NCBI GenBank assembly: GCA_902572475.1
Contig: CACGGB010000001.1
Span: forward strand, 1-64,000
Length of the DNA stretch: 64,000 nucleotides
Direction: 5' to 3'
Origin: an uncultured Pelagibacteraceae bacterium
GTDB taxonomy: Bacteria; Pseudomonadota; Alphaproteobacteria; Pelagibacterales; Pelagibacteraceae
Numbering within the stretch: position 1 is the stretch's first letter; every line of letters begins with the position of its first letter. Made by a program: the position numbers and the translations under genes. This document shows positions 19,638 through 29,193 of the stretch, in pieces. The notes below the pieces were generated by a model. That model ran no database searches and was not told the origin of the DNA. It saw nothing but the letters and a program-made list of their open reading frames with translations.

Positions 19638-20363
19638 TTATGCGACAGATGATCTTCCTCCGTCTACACCTAAAATTTGACCTGTTATCCAAGAACTTTC
19701 GTCTGTAAGCAAAAATTTTGCAACTGATGCGGAGTCTCCACCTTCACCTATTCTTTTCATGGGGTGCATTTTAGCTATACCTTCAGCAACTTTTTCATTT
19801 TTGAGTAAAAAATTTGAAATTTTTGAGTTTGTCAAACTTGGTGCAATACAGTTAACTCTTACATTTGGGGCAAACTCAGCAGCTAAAGCTAAAGTCAAGC
19901 CTTCTATAGCACCTTTTGCTGATGAAACTATTGCATGGTTTGGAAAGCCTTGTTTTACAGCTACCGTTGAAAATAAAACAACTGAACCTTTATTTTTTTT
20001 TAAATTGTCTGCTAAGGCTTTAATTACTTCTGTTGCAGAAATAAGATTTAAATTGAATGATTGCATAAAGTCACTTTTTTTTGTTAGCTTTAATGGTTTC
20101 AAATCAATTGATCCCACACAAAAAGCTAATCCATTTATTGGCTCATCTTTCAAATCATTCAGTATTTTTTCAGAAAAATTCTCCTCTAAAACATCACAAA
20201 CTGTAAATGTAGAATTTAAATTCTTTGCTAACTTTGATAAGCTATTTTCGTCTCTGCCAACCAAGTGCACCTCTTCACCGCTGTCAGTTAACTTTTTTGC
20301 TAAAGAAGAACCAATTGATCCGGTTGCTCCTAAAATTACTTTTTTCATAATTAAAAATAACAT
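19638..20363 (-). CDS. SDR-family oxidoreductase
   Basis: LGATGSIGSSLAKKL; C-terminal WITGQILGVDGGRS. Confidence 0.9.
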   Translation of the reverse strand: MLFLIMKKVILGATGSIGSSLAKKLTDSGEEVHLVGRDENSLSKLAKNLNSTFTVCDVLEENFSEKILNDLKDEPINGLAFCVGSIDLKPLKLTKKSDFMQSFNLNLISATEVIKALADNLKKNKGSVVLFSTVAVKQGFPNHAIVSSAKGAIEGLTLALAAEFAPNVRVNCIAPSLTNSKISNFLLKNEKVAEGIAKMHPMKRIGEGGDSASVAKFLLTDESSWITGQILGVDGGRSSVA

Positions 20364-20432
20364 TATTAATGGTTATTTACATGCAAATAATGACGCGTGT
20401 AATATCTAAATAAAATATGTATTTTATTACTT

Positions 20433-21914
20433 ATGAAGCTTTTTATAATTTTAGGAAATCAACTTTTTAACCCAAAATATCTCTCTGATTATAAAGACCA
20501 TACTTTTTTTATGGCAGAAGACTATGGTCTATGCACCTTTGAAAAACATCACAAACTGAAAATACTGTTATTTTTGTCTTCAATGAGATCATTTAAAGAA
20601 GAGCTTAAATCAAAAAATTTTAATTTAATATATAAAGATGTAAATAAAGATTTTAAATTATCCTACGAAAAAAAGTTAGAAAAGACTATTAAAGAGAAAA
20701 AGATAAAAGAAATTACGTTTTTTGAAATCGAAGATAAATTTTTTGAAAAAAGAATATTAAATTTAGGAAAAAAAAATTCACTTAAGATTAACCAAGTGAG
20801 ATCTCCAATGTTTTTAATGGAGAGACAGGAATTTAAAGATTACCTTTCTAAAAATAAAAGGCCTTTCATGGCGAATTTTTATAAAATTGTAAGAACAAAA
20901 ATGAATTTATTGATGAATAAAAATGGAACTCCAAAAGGAAATAAATGGAGTTTCGATGAAGAAAATAGAAAAAAACTTCCCAATAATATTCAAGTTCCTG
21001 TAATTTCTAAGGTAAAAGAGACAAAGGAAACTATTACTCTTAAAAAATTTATAAATTCTAATTTTAAAGATCATCCAGGGACTACTGATAAATTTTGGTT
21101 TCCAACAACTCGAAAAGACGCAATTAAATGGCTTGATGAGTTTTTAAAAGAGAGAATAAAGCTTTTTGGAGATTATGAGGATACAGTGACAGATAAATCA
21201 AATACTGTTTTTCATAGCGCGCTAAGTCCACTTATAAACTTGGGTTTAATAGCCCCAGAAGAGATAATAGAAAAGTTAAGAAAGATTGAAAATAAAGTAC
21301 CTATGAATTCCTTAGAAGGTTATATTAGACAAATTATAGGTTGGAGAGAATTTATGAGAGGAATTTACCAAAACTACGATCAACGATTGGATAACACTAA
21401 TTTTTTTAATCATAAAAGAAAAATGAAAAAATCTTGGTATGACGGAAATACTGGTTTAGATCCGTTAGATCATGCAATCAATAATGCTAAAAACTACGGC
21501 TGGTCACATCATATTGAAAGGCTAATGATATTGGCAAACATAATGAATCTATGTGAGATAAATCCTAAACAAGTTTACAAATGGTTTATGGAAATGTTTG
21601 TAGATTCATCAGACTGGGTAATGGCACCGAATGTATATGGAATGGGATTATTTAGTGATGGTGGGATTTTTGCTACTAAACCTTATATTTGCGGTTCAAG
21701 TTATTTTTTAAAGATGATGCATTTTAAAAAAGGTCCATGGTGTGATGTAATGGACGGATTGTATTGGAAGTTTATAGATAGACATAAGAAATTCTTCTTA
21801 AAAAATCCTCGACTTGCAATGATGGTTAGAGTTTCTGAAAAAATGAATAAAGAGAGAAAAACAAGAATATTCAAAGCTGCCAATAATTTTATAAAAGAAA
21901 ATACTAATGGTTAA
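20433..21914 (+). CDS. Cryptochrome/photolyase-related protein (FeS-BCP / PhrB-like)
   Basis: IILGNQLFNP; LEGYIRQIIGWREFMRGIY; DWVMAPNVYGMGLFSDGGIFATKPYICGSSY. Confidence 0.9.
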   Translation: MKLFIILGNQLFNPKYLSDYKDHTFFMAEDYGLCTFEKHHKLKILLFLSSMRSFKEELKSKNFNLIYKDVNKDFKLSYEKKLEKTIKEKKIKEITFFEIEDKFFEKRILNLGKKNSLKINQVRSPMFLMERQEFKDYLSKNKRPFMANFYKIVRTKMNLLMNKNGTPKGNKWSFDEENRKKLPNNIQVPVISKVKETKETITLKKFINSNFKDHPGTTDKFWFPTTRKDAIKWLDEFLKERIKLFGDYEDTVTDKSNTVFHSALSPLINLGLIAPEEIIEKLRKIENKVPMNSLEGYIRQIIGWREFMRGIYQNYDQRLDNTNFFNHKRKMKKSWYDGNTGLDPLDHAINNAKNYGWSHHIERLMILANIMNLCEINPKQVYKWFMEMFVDSSDWVMAPNVYGMGLFSDGGIFATKPYICGSSYFLKMMHFKKGPWCDVMDGLYWKFIDRHKKFFLKNPRLAMMVRVSEKMNKERKTRIFKAANNFIKENTNG

Positions 21915-22266
21915 AGTTTTTTTTAACAATTCATGTAATATTTGTAGAGCCGAAATCAATCATTACAAAAAACACAGTGATAACAGTATTGAGTGGATAG
22001 ATGTAACTAATAATGAAGAAGCTCGGAAAATTACTTCCAAATCTTATAAAGAACTTTTAAGAAGAATGCATGTTATTAAAGATGGTAAAGTAATTGACGG
22101 AGCAGAATCTTTTTTAATAATTTGGAAAAACGTTCCTAAATATAATTTTTTATATAAAATATTTAAGATTAAACCTTTATTTTTCATATTAAATATTTTC
22201 TATGAGATTGCAGCTTATTTTCTTTTTATAAAAAATAAACATCAACTAAATGATGAAAAAAGCTAA
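21907..22266 (+). CDS. DUF393 (DCC) thiol-disulfide oxidoreductase-like
   Basis: VKVFFNNSCNICRAEINHYKKH CxxC motif. Confidence 0.85.
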   Translation: MVKVFFNNSCNICRAEINHYKKHSDNSIEWIDVTNNEEARKITSKSYKELLRRMHVIKDGKVIDGAESFLIIWKNVPKYNFLYKIFKIKPLFFILNIFYEIAAYFLFIKNKHQLNDEKS

Positions 22267-22378
22267 TTTGCCAAAAAAAACTTGCCCGGTTTGTAATAAA
22301 CCTTTTTCTTGGAGAAAAAAATGGAGACTTAATTGGGATAAGGTAAAATATTGTTCGAAAAAGTGTTCTTCTAAATAA
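22250..22378 (+). CDS. DUF2256 small zinc-finger-like protein, 42 aa
   Basis: MMKKANLPKKTCPVCNKPFSWRKKWRLNWDKVKYCSKKCSSK; two CxxC/CxxxC pairs. Confidence 0.85.
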   Translation: MMKKANLPKKTCPVCNKPFSWRKKWRLNWDKVKYCSKKCSSK

Positions 22379-22379
22379 G

Positions 22380-23516
22380 TTATTGTAAATTAAAACTAGT
22401 TAAAATTTTAGGAATGTTATTTTTAAAATTAAAATATCCTTTATTAGAAAATTGCCAAGAAAATTTATCTTCCTCGCTCAAAATAAAGTTTAATACTAAA
22501 TTTTGCTTTTTTCTCATAATATTTAAATATGAATAATTTTCTCCAATACTTGGGTGAACGACATCAAAAGATTTAATTTCATCTGTTAGAGTTTGAAATT
22601 TTAATTCATCTATGATTTGCAAATCTTTAAATCTTTTTTTTTGGTCATCAATTATTTTTGACTTATAATCTAATACCTTTCGTTCGAGATTTATCTTTCG
22701 AGCCTTATTACTTAATAAAACTAAGTAAATATTTTTGTATTTTTTAAGATTTTTATTTTCTAAATTTAATTCGTTTTCAAAAACTAATAAATCTTCATTA
22801 GAATTATCCTCTATAATAAAATTAAGTGGACTTAATTTATATTCTCTTTTGTCTGTTAAAGGTAAAGCGTTTTCATTTAATTTAATATTCTTGTATTTAT
22901 TATTAGTAAACTTGCTTATATTCCAAGATTGAGCAACGTAATGCTTTCCTTTAGTTTGAAGTCCAGCAACCCATCTCCAACTCAATGTGTTTGACGCGGC
23001 ATCACCATCAAATAAATTTTTCATAAAGAATTCTGCTCCTTTTTGCCAAGGTAGATTTAAAGTAAATATCCAAATGCTAGCAAACCACATTCTTGTATGA
23101 TTATGCAAATAATTACTTTCTTTAAGCTCTTTTACCCAATCATTAAAACATTCAATTTGAGTTTCACCATTGATTGCTTTTTTATAATTGTCATCTTCCT
23201 TCAATCCTTTTAAATCTTCTATAAAGTCAGTCCAAACTTGAGGTCTAAGTTCTAACCAACCTTTCCAATAAACTCTCCAGAATATTTCTTGGATATATTT
23301 TTCAACTCTTTGATATGGAAATTTTGATAAAACTGTCTTTGCGACTTCATACTCAGTGATTAATCTATGAGAAATATAAGGTGATAAACAAGATACATTT
23401 GATTTATTTGTTGGCCCTAAATCAAAATTTCTTTTGAAACTATAATTTGCTAATTCACTGTTTATGAAAGTATCGAGCTGTTTTAAGGCTCCATTTCTCG
23501 AGATTTCGAATTTCAT
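22380..23516 (-). CDS. Photolyase/cryptochrome FAD-binding-domain protein lacking an N-terminal antenna domain
   Basis: LHNHTRMWFASIWIFTLNLPWQKGAEFFMKNLFDGDAASNTLSWRWVAGLQTKGK. Confidence 0.9.
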   Translation of the reverse strand: MKFEISRNGALKQLDTFINSELANYSFKRNFDLGPTNKSNVSCLSPYISHRLITEYEVAKTVLSKFPYQRVEKYIQEIFWRVYWKGWLELRPQVWTDFIEDLKGLKEDDNYKKAINGETQIECFNDWVKELKESNYLHNHTRMWFASIWIFTLNLPWQKGAEFFMKNLFDGDAASNTLSWRWVAGLQTKGKHYVAQSWNISKFTNNKYKNIKLNENALPLTDKREYKLSPLNFIIEDNSNEDLLVFENELNLENKNLKKYKNIYLVLLSNKARKINLERKVLDYKSKIIDDQKKRFKDLQIIDELKFQTLTDEIKSFDVVHPSIGENYSYLNIMRKKQNLVLNFILSEEDKFSWQFSNKGYFNFKNNIPKILTSFNLQ

Positions 23517-23716
23517 TAGTCTTCGTCATCCCTCCAACCATCAATAAAAAGTTTCCAGCATGCAAAAGATACACTAACTATTCCAACGCAAAATCCTAAA
23601 AGAACCCCGTTATCTTTTCCTAAATAAATTGTACCGTAATGAGTGCTAAGTATTGGTGGTACAACCAATATAGCACCGATAATTAGATATCGTATTGCAA
23701 ACGGTGGTCTTTTCAA
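23516..23716 (-). CDS. Small two-TM membrane protein
   Basis: 66 aa hydrophobic ORF, stop/start overlap with neighbours. Confidence 0.6.
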   Translation of the reverse strand: MKRPPFAIRYLIIGAILVVPPILSTHYGTIYLGKDNGVLLGFCVGIVSVSFACWKLFIDGWRDDED

Positions 23717-24168
23717 ATTGAATTTCCTTGATCAATCGGCATTGAAACAGCTGTAGTAAACCAGCAATTATTACAACTTTCTTCATTACCTCTACTTACA
23801 TGCCATTCATAAAAAAACTGTTGTTTCTCATTGTTCAAAACTTTTACTCCATAAACAAATTTATTTTCTGTATTCATAATTAAATCTATCTTATGTGAAA
23901 AATGGTTTAAAAGTATTCTGTAATGAACATCATAAAGCATAATTCTAAATCTATGATATGGACCAGTCATTTTTTTATTATCAGGATGAGCGAATATCCA
24001 TGTTTGTTTTATGCCATTATCTTTTTCGTCATTATTTTTTAGAGCATCTAATTGTATTTTTATAACATCATAAGCGGATAAATTTTCAGCTGGCTTTATC
24101 ATTTCTGCGTTTGCTGAATTAAACACACTTACAAAAAAAACTGCTATGATTATTTTTTTTAATTCCAT
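23713..24168 (-). CDS. DUF4864-like secreted protein
   Basis: Signal peptide; YDVIKIQLDALKNND...GPYHRFRIMLYDVHYRILLNH. Confidence 0.65.
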   Translation of the reverse strand: MELKKIIIAVFFVSVFNSANAEMIKPAENLSAYDVIKIQLDALKNNDEKDNGIKQTWIFAHPDNKKMTGPYHRFRIMLYDVHYRILLNHFSHKIDLIMNTENKFVYGVKVLNNEKQQFFYEWHVSRGNEESCNNCWFTTAVSMPIDQGNSI

Positions 24169-24731
24169 ATTTTTTTCAAGGTATCTTCTCTTTTACACGC
24201 CTTTTTATACATTAGATAACGAATAAAATTTTTTTCATAATAATCTTGGTGATAATCTTCAGCTTGATAAAATTCTTCAAATTTCCATACTAAAGTGACA
24301 ATTTTTTTACTAAATTTTTTTTCTAAATTTTTAAAGGATTTATCAATAAATTCTTTTTCTAGTTGAGTTTGATAAAAAATAACTGATCTATAGCTCTTCC
24401 CTTTGTCACAAAATTGACCTTCTGAGTCGAAGGGATCTATATTTCTCCAAAAAATGCTTAGTAATTTTTCAAAATTTACTTTGTTTGGATCATAAGTTAT
24501 TTCTAAGGCTTCTACATGGCCTGTATCTTTATAAATAACATCATGGTAAGTAGGATTTTTTAAGTGCCCACCTGAATAACCTGAAATTGTTGACAAAACA
24601 CCTTCAACTCCATCGAAAGACTCCTCCATGCACCAAAAGCATCCTCCAGCAAAATATACTTTTTTAAAATTTTTTGATTGGGCAGACGTGCTTATTAAAA
24701 AAATAAAAATTATAAATAAATATTTTTTCAT
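24159..24731 (-). CDS. msrA: Peptide-methionine (S)-S-oxide reductase MsrA, exported
   Basis: FAGGCFWCMEESF; GYSGGHLKNPTYHDV; N-terminal signal peptide. Confidence 0.95.
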   Translation of the reverse strand: MKKYLFIIFIFLISTSAQSKNFKKVYFAGGCFWCMEESFDGVEGVLSTISGYSGGHLKNPTYHDVIYKDTGHVEALEITYDPNKVNFEKLLSIFWRNIDPFDSEGQFCDKGKSYRSVIFYQTQLEKEFIDKSFKNLEKKFSKKIVTLVWKFEEFYQAEDYHQDYYEKNFIRYLMYKKACKREDTLKKIWN

Positions 24732-24754
24732 ATTTTAATGATATATTAAATTTC

Positions 24755-24919
24755 ATGAAAAACGATGATCATATTGTCATAGACAATAACAAAGAGACTA
24801 CAGACAATGTTTGCGAAGAATGCAGAAAAGAAGATGTAAGTGTAAAACAAAACTTAATTATGCATAGCTACAAAATTTGTAACAGTTGTAACCTTTCAAA
24901 AAGAATTTTTCCTCTTTAA
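24755..24919 (+). CDS. 54-aa small zinc-ribbon-like protein
   Basis: MKNDDHIVIDNNKETTDNVCEECRKEDVSVKQNLIMHSYKICNSCNLSKRIFPL; two CxxC pairs. Confidence 0.6.
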   Translation: MKNDDHIVIDNNKETTDNVCEECRKEDVSVKQNLIMHSYKICNSCNLSKRIFPL

Positions 24920-25437
24920 AATCCTTTGAATAAAACAATTATTAAAAATAAAAAGAATGCTTGAACTAACCAAGAAACTACAACAACTCCAAAAGCTTTC
25001 CAAAGGCTATCGTAGTCTAACGCAGATTTAACTGCAACAACCATACAAGCTAGCATCCAAAACGCTGAACCAATGAATGTCACTGTCATTAATTCTGGTG
25101 TGACACCAAAGACTCTAATTAATCCTGGTGCGCTTGAAAACCCAATTGTTCTTAAAAGTTCACCGTGATCACTTTTAGTTTTAATATCCCCAAAAAGTTT
25201 TACGCCAACAAAATAAATTATATAAGCCCATACATACCAGCTTAGAAGAGATAGCGCAGGAGCAATTAAAAAATTTGAAGCTCCCAAATGTAAAGATCCA
25301 ACCCCGGCGGCAAGACTTGATAACACAACTACTATTCCTGCTTGAAAAGTTGCTTTTTTATCTTTTTCAACTTCTTCGTAAAGATCTATATCTATTTTGA
25401 TAGCTCTAAAAACTCTATTTATAAATAAATTAATCAT
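24916..25437 (-). CDS. YIP1-family membrane protein
   Basis: RAIKIDIDLYEEVEKDKKATFQA...LLRTIGFSSAPGLIRV. Confidence 0.75.
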   Translation of the reverse strand: MINLFINRVFRAIKIDIDLYEEVEKDKKATFQAGIVVVLSSLAAGVGSLHLGASNFLIAPALSLLSWYVWAYIIYFVGVKLFGDIKTKSDHGELLRTIGFSSAPGLIRVFGVTPELMTVTFIGSAFWMLACMVVAVKSALDYDSLWKAFGVVVVSWLVQAFFLFLIIVLFKGF

Positions 25438-26228
25438 TTTTTCGTAAAAGGTTTTAGTAATCTTAGAATCTTATTATGTAAAGCTTTATTAGATGAAGCA
25501 ATTATATTTCCTCCTATTTCTGCGGGTTCGTTTTTCCAGTTAGTTACAATTGCACCTGAGTTTTTAATAATGGGTATTAAAGGTAAAATATCATAAGGCT
25601 TTAAGTTAGCTTCTATTACAGCATCTACTGTTCCTTCAGCTAATAAACAATAATTTAAAGCATCAAACCCGGCTAACCTAAATGACCATCCAAATTTTTT
25701 TATAACTTTTCTTTGTCTTTCATAACTTAAGGTTCCATGAAAGTTTCCAATAATTTTAATTGTTTTTAAATTACTATTATTAGAGGATTTAATAATTTTT
25801 TTTTTATTATTTTTAAAAATATAGGATTTTTTTTGATCATTTATATAAAATTTATTTAATTCTGGGAAATTTGCTAAACCAACTTTTGATTTTTCGTTAA
25901 AAGAAAGGCCTATTAGGTTGGACCATGTCGGCGCTCCAATTACAAAAGCTCTTGTGCCATCTATTGGGTCGATTGACCATTGAAAATGATTATCAGACTT
26001 TTTATCATCAAACTCTTCTCCAATGATAGAGTCGTTAGGGAATTTTTTTAAAATTAACGATCTGATATATTTTTCAAAAGATTTATCAAAATTAGTCACC
26101 GGATCAAAATCTTTTTTATTTTTCGATTTGTTGTTTACTTTAATACCAGATTTTGATTTTTTTTTGTAAAATGAATTTAATTTTGCAGGTAAAGACTTTA
26201 AAAAATTAAAAGTTTTTTTGTAGTTCAT
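25434..26228 (-). CDS. Inositol monophosphatase family (histidinol-phosphatase HisN-like)
   Basis: GEEFDDKKSDNHFQWSIDPIDGTRAFVIGAPTWSNLIGL. Confidence 0.85.
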   Translation of the reverse strand: MNYKKTFNFLKSLPAKLNSFYKKKSKSGIKVNNKSKNKKDFDPVTNFDKSFEKYIRSLILKKFPNDSIIGEEFDDKKSDNHFQWSIDPIDGTRAFVIGAPTWSNLIGLSFNEKSKVGLANFPELNKFYINDQKKSYIFKNNKKKIIKSSNNSNLKTIKIIGNFHGTLSYERQRKVIKKFGWSFRLAGFDALNYCLLAEGTVDAVIEANLKPYDILPLIPIIKNSGAIVTNWKNEPAEIGGNIIASSNKALHNKILRLLKPFTKK

Positions 26229-26246
26229 GCATGTATATAGCTTAAT

Positions 26247-26711
26247 TTAGTTTAAAATAAAAATATTAAAATTTAAAACTAAAGCATAAGCGCTCCATAA
26301 AAAGTAAGGCACCATTAGAGAAAAACTAATCTTATCCTTCAAATAATAAATTTTCATTAGGAGGACTATAAATATGAGAATAATAACTAAATCTAATAAT
26401 GCTAATCCTATTTGATGAAAACCAAAAAAAATAATACTCCAAATCATGTTAAAAAAGAGGTGTAAAAAATATAAATTTAAAATTTTATTATCATAATAAT
26501 TTATCCAAATACGCCAAATCGCTACTGACATTAAGATATATAAAGTTGTCCATACAGGTCCAAACACCCAGCTTGGAGGATTAAAGCTTGGCAGAATTAT
26601 CTGAGAATACCAAGGCTCTTTAAAAGTAGCAGTAGCAAATCCACCAATTCCAGATGCTAAAAATGTTATTAAAAGAATGAATGTAAGAGATAAATATTTA
26701 TTCTTAGTCAT
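26247..26711 (-). CDS. tspO: TspO/MBR family protein
   Basis: 5 TM; PWYSQIILPSFNPPSWVFGPVWTTLYILMSVAIW. Confidence 0.92.
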   Translation of the reverse strand: MTKNKYLSLTFILLITFLASGIGGFATATFKEPWYSQIILPSFNPPSWVFGPVWTTLYILMSVAIWRIWINYYDNKILNLYFLHLFFNMIWSIIFFGFHQIGLALLDLVIILIFIVLLMKIYYLKDKISFSLMVPYFLWSAYALVLNFNIFILN

Positions 26712-26732
26712 AAATTAAGGTATAACTAATTT

Positions 26733-27485
26733 ATGTCTGAAAATCAGAAAAAAATATGGATTACAGGTGCAAGTAGTGGGATTGGAAAAGCAGTAGCAGA
26801 AAAATTTGCTAACGAGGGATGGAAAGTTGCTGTATCAGCAAGAAGAAAAGAGCTTTTGGATGATCTAGCTAAACATAAAAACATAAGTTCATTTCCCTTG
26901 GATGTAACTAACCGGTCTCAAATTAATAATGTATTTAATGAAATTTTAAACGTCTTTGGAGACATTGACATTTGTTTATTCTCCAGTGGTACTTATGAAC
27001 CAAAAGACGAACAAAGTATAGATCCAGATAAAATTAAAAATGTAATTAATGTTAATTTTTTAGGTGTTATTGATTGTGTAAAAGTTGTTGAAGATTATTT
27101 TAAAAATAAGAAATCTGGACACATTTCGATAGTTTCCTCAATTGCAGGTTACAGAGGTCTGCCAAATTCAAGTGGTTATGGTCCTTCAAAAGCTGCTTTA
27201 ACTAATTTTAGCGAAAGTATTTACTTTGATTTTAAAAAATTTGGAGTGAGAGTCTCAGTTGTATCACCAGGTTTCATTAAAACTCCTTTGACTGATAAAA
27301 ATGAATTTCCTATGCCATTTTTAAAAACTCCTGAATACGCCGCAGACAAAATTTATAATGGCTTGGTGAAAGGAAATACTTTTGAAATTCATTTCCCAAA
27401 AGGATTAACTTTAATTTTAAAATTTTTAAGAATATTACCTTATAGACTCTATTTATTTTTAGTAGATAAACTAGTAAAGCGTTAA
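26733..27485 (+). CDS. SDR-family oxidoreductase
   Basis: WITGASSGIGKAVAEKFA; SGYGPSKAAL. Confidence 0.95.
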   Translation: MSENQKKIWITGASSGIGKAVAEKFANEGWKVAVSARRKELLDDLAKHKNISSFPLDVTNRSQINNVFNEILNVFGDIDICLFSSGTYEPKDEQSIDPDKIKNVINVNFLGVIDCVKVVEDYFKNKKSGHISIVSSIAGYRGLPNSSGYGPSKAALTNFSESIYFDFKKFGVRVSVVSPGFIKTPLTDKNEFPMPFLKTPEYAADKIYNGLVKGNTFEIHFPKGLTLILKFLRILPYRLYLFLVDKLVKR

Positions 27486-28006
27486 TCTTTAATAAACATT
27501 ACAGTTAATTCTGCAACTTTTATTCCAAACTTAGTCATTGTCGCTCTATTTATTGCCACGCGATCATCCTGCATAAAAATCCAATCATCAAAAGTAATTT
27601 TAATATTTTTGCCTTTAACCGGTACCAGCAATACATATTCGAATTTAAAAGCTGGACCATATGAATATCCTTTAGCTGTTCCAACTACATCAGAGGCTGT
27701 TCCCTCATAGTTATGTTCATCAATTTTTTTAATAGTCCATTGACGAGTTTGTCTTTCCCCATCATTCCAATCAAAAACTTCGTCTAAAATTAATTGAGAA
27801 CCATCCCATTTTCCGTTTAAATCAGCTTTAAATTGTCGTGTAACTTTTCCAGATCTATTTTGTAATACCCCCCAGGCTTTGACATTACCAGATAAATAAT
27901 TTTCGATAACTAGTCTTGGTTTTTGATCTTTAAAATCTGTCGGTTTCATTTTATTTGCACATCCTGTTGTTAAAATTAGTAAAAATAGAAATATTAATTT
28001 TTTCAT
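27482..28006 (-). CDS. DUF3833 lipoprotein
   Basis: Lipobox LTTGCANK; NYLSGNVKAWGVLQNRSGKVTRQFKADLNGKWDG. Confidence 0.9.
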   Translation of the reverse strand: MKKLIFLFLLILTTGCANKMKPTDFKDQKPRLVIENYLSGNVKAWGVLQNRSGKVTRQFKADLNGKWDGSQLILDEVFDWNDGERQTRQWTIKKIDEHNYEGTASDVVGTAKGYSYGPAFKFEYVLLVPVKGKNIKITFDDWIFMQDDRVAINRATMTKFGIKVAELTVMFIKD

Positions 28007-29193
28007 GACGAATATCTATTAGACATGGAGAATTGAATCAAGTTAATGTTTCTAGACTTAAAACCGCCTTCACAATAAGATAAGTAAAATTCCCACATAC
28101 GCTTGAAATATTCATCAAAACCAAGTGGTGTAATTTTTTCCCAAGCGCCTAAAAAATTTTTTCTCCAAGTTGCTAAAGTTTTAGCATAATCGTCAGAGTA
28201 GGTATTAATTTTTTCTAGTTTAAGGTCATTCTTTTTAATTATATTCTCTATAAATTTAATTGAAGGTAAAAATCCACCTGGAAATATATATTTTTGAATA
28301 AAATCCTCATTCGCTCTATATCTTTCAAATAAGTCATCTTTTATCACAATGCCTTGAATTGCAGCATTTCCCCCGTAATTAAGAACATTTTTAATTGTAC
28401 GAAAATATTGGTCCATATATTTTTCACCAACAGCTTCTATCATTTCTATTGAAGCTACGTGATCATATTTTTCCTTGAGATCTCTGTAATCTAAAAATTT
28501 AACATTAACTTTATTGTTTAGTCCTGAGTTGAAAATCTTCTTTTTAGTAAACTCATATTGATTTTTAGAAATTGTAATACAGTCTACACTCACATCATAA
28601 TTTTTAGCTAAGAATTCAGCAAATCCTCCCCATCCACACCCTATCTCTAAAACCTTGTTTCCATCTTTTATATTCATTAAATTTATAAGCTCTTGAAATT
28701 TATTTCTTTGAGCTATTTCTAAATCATCTTTTTCATTTTTATAGACAGCGCTGGAATAAGTGAGAGATTTATCAAGCCATGACGAAAAAAATTCATTTCC
28801 TAAATCATAATGTTTTGAAATATATTTTTTACTTTTAGATTTTGTATTTGATGCAAATATTTTTTTAAGAAAATTTTTGATTTTTTGTAATTTTAAACTT
28901 CCTGAAAAAGAATATATTGTATTGATATTTCTCGCTGTAAGTTCAATTAAATTTGTTAAATTTGAGGTATAAAAATCTTTTTTCATATGAGCTTCTCCTA
29001 AAGCTGAGCTTCCACCCATTATGACGTTTAGGTAAAAATTGGGTTTATTAATTTTGATATCTGAAGATAATTTGCTCTCTAAGTCACCAAAATGAAAAAC
29101 TTTTCCATCATAATTTATAAGCTTAAGATTTCCTTGTGAGATTTTTTTCAATTTATTTAATACGAATCTTTCTGATATTTTTATTAAACTCAT
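28003..29193 (-). CDS. cfa: Cyclopropane-fatty-acyl-phospholipid synthase family methyltransferase
   Basis: SKHYDLGNEFFSSWLDKSLTYSSAVY; VLEIGCGWGGFAEFLA. Confidence 0.92.
   Translation of the reverse strand: MSLIKISERFVLNKLKKISQGNLKLINYDGKVFHFGDLESKLSSDIKINKPNFYLNVIMGGSSALGEAHMKKDFYTSNLTNLIELTARNINTIYSFSGSLKLQKIKNFLKKIFASNTKSKSKKYISKHYDLGNEFFSSWLDKSLTYSSAVYKNEKDDLEIAQRNKFQELINLMNIKDGNKVLEIGCGWGGFAEFLAKNYDVSVDCITISKNQYEFTKKKIFNSGLNNKVNVKFLDYRDLKEKYDHVASIEMIEAVGEKYMDQYFRTIKNVLNYGGNAAIQGIVIKDDLFERYRANEDFIQKYIFPGGFLPSIKFIENIIKKNDLKLEKINTYSDDYAKTLATWRKNFLGAWEKITPLGFDEYFKRMWEFYLSYCEGGFKSRNINLIQFSMSNRYSS

Noticed and set aside
19759-20409. 216-aa + strand ORF opposite the SDR gene
   Set aside because: Antisense shadow; the minus-strand SDR has clear NAD-binding and C-terminal motifs
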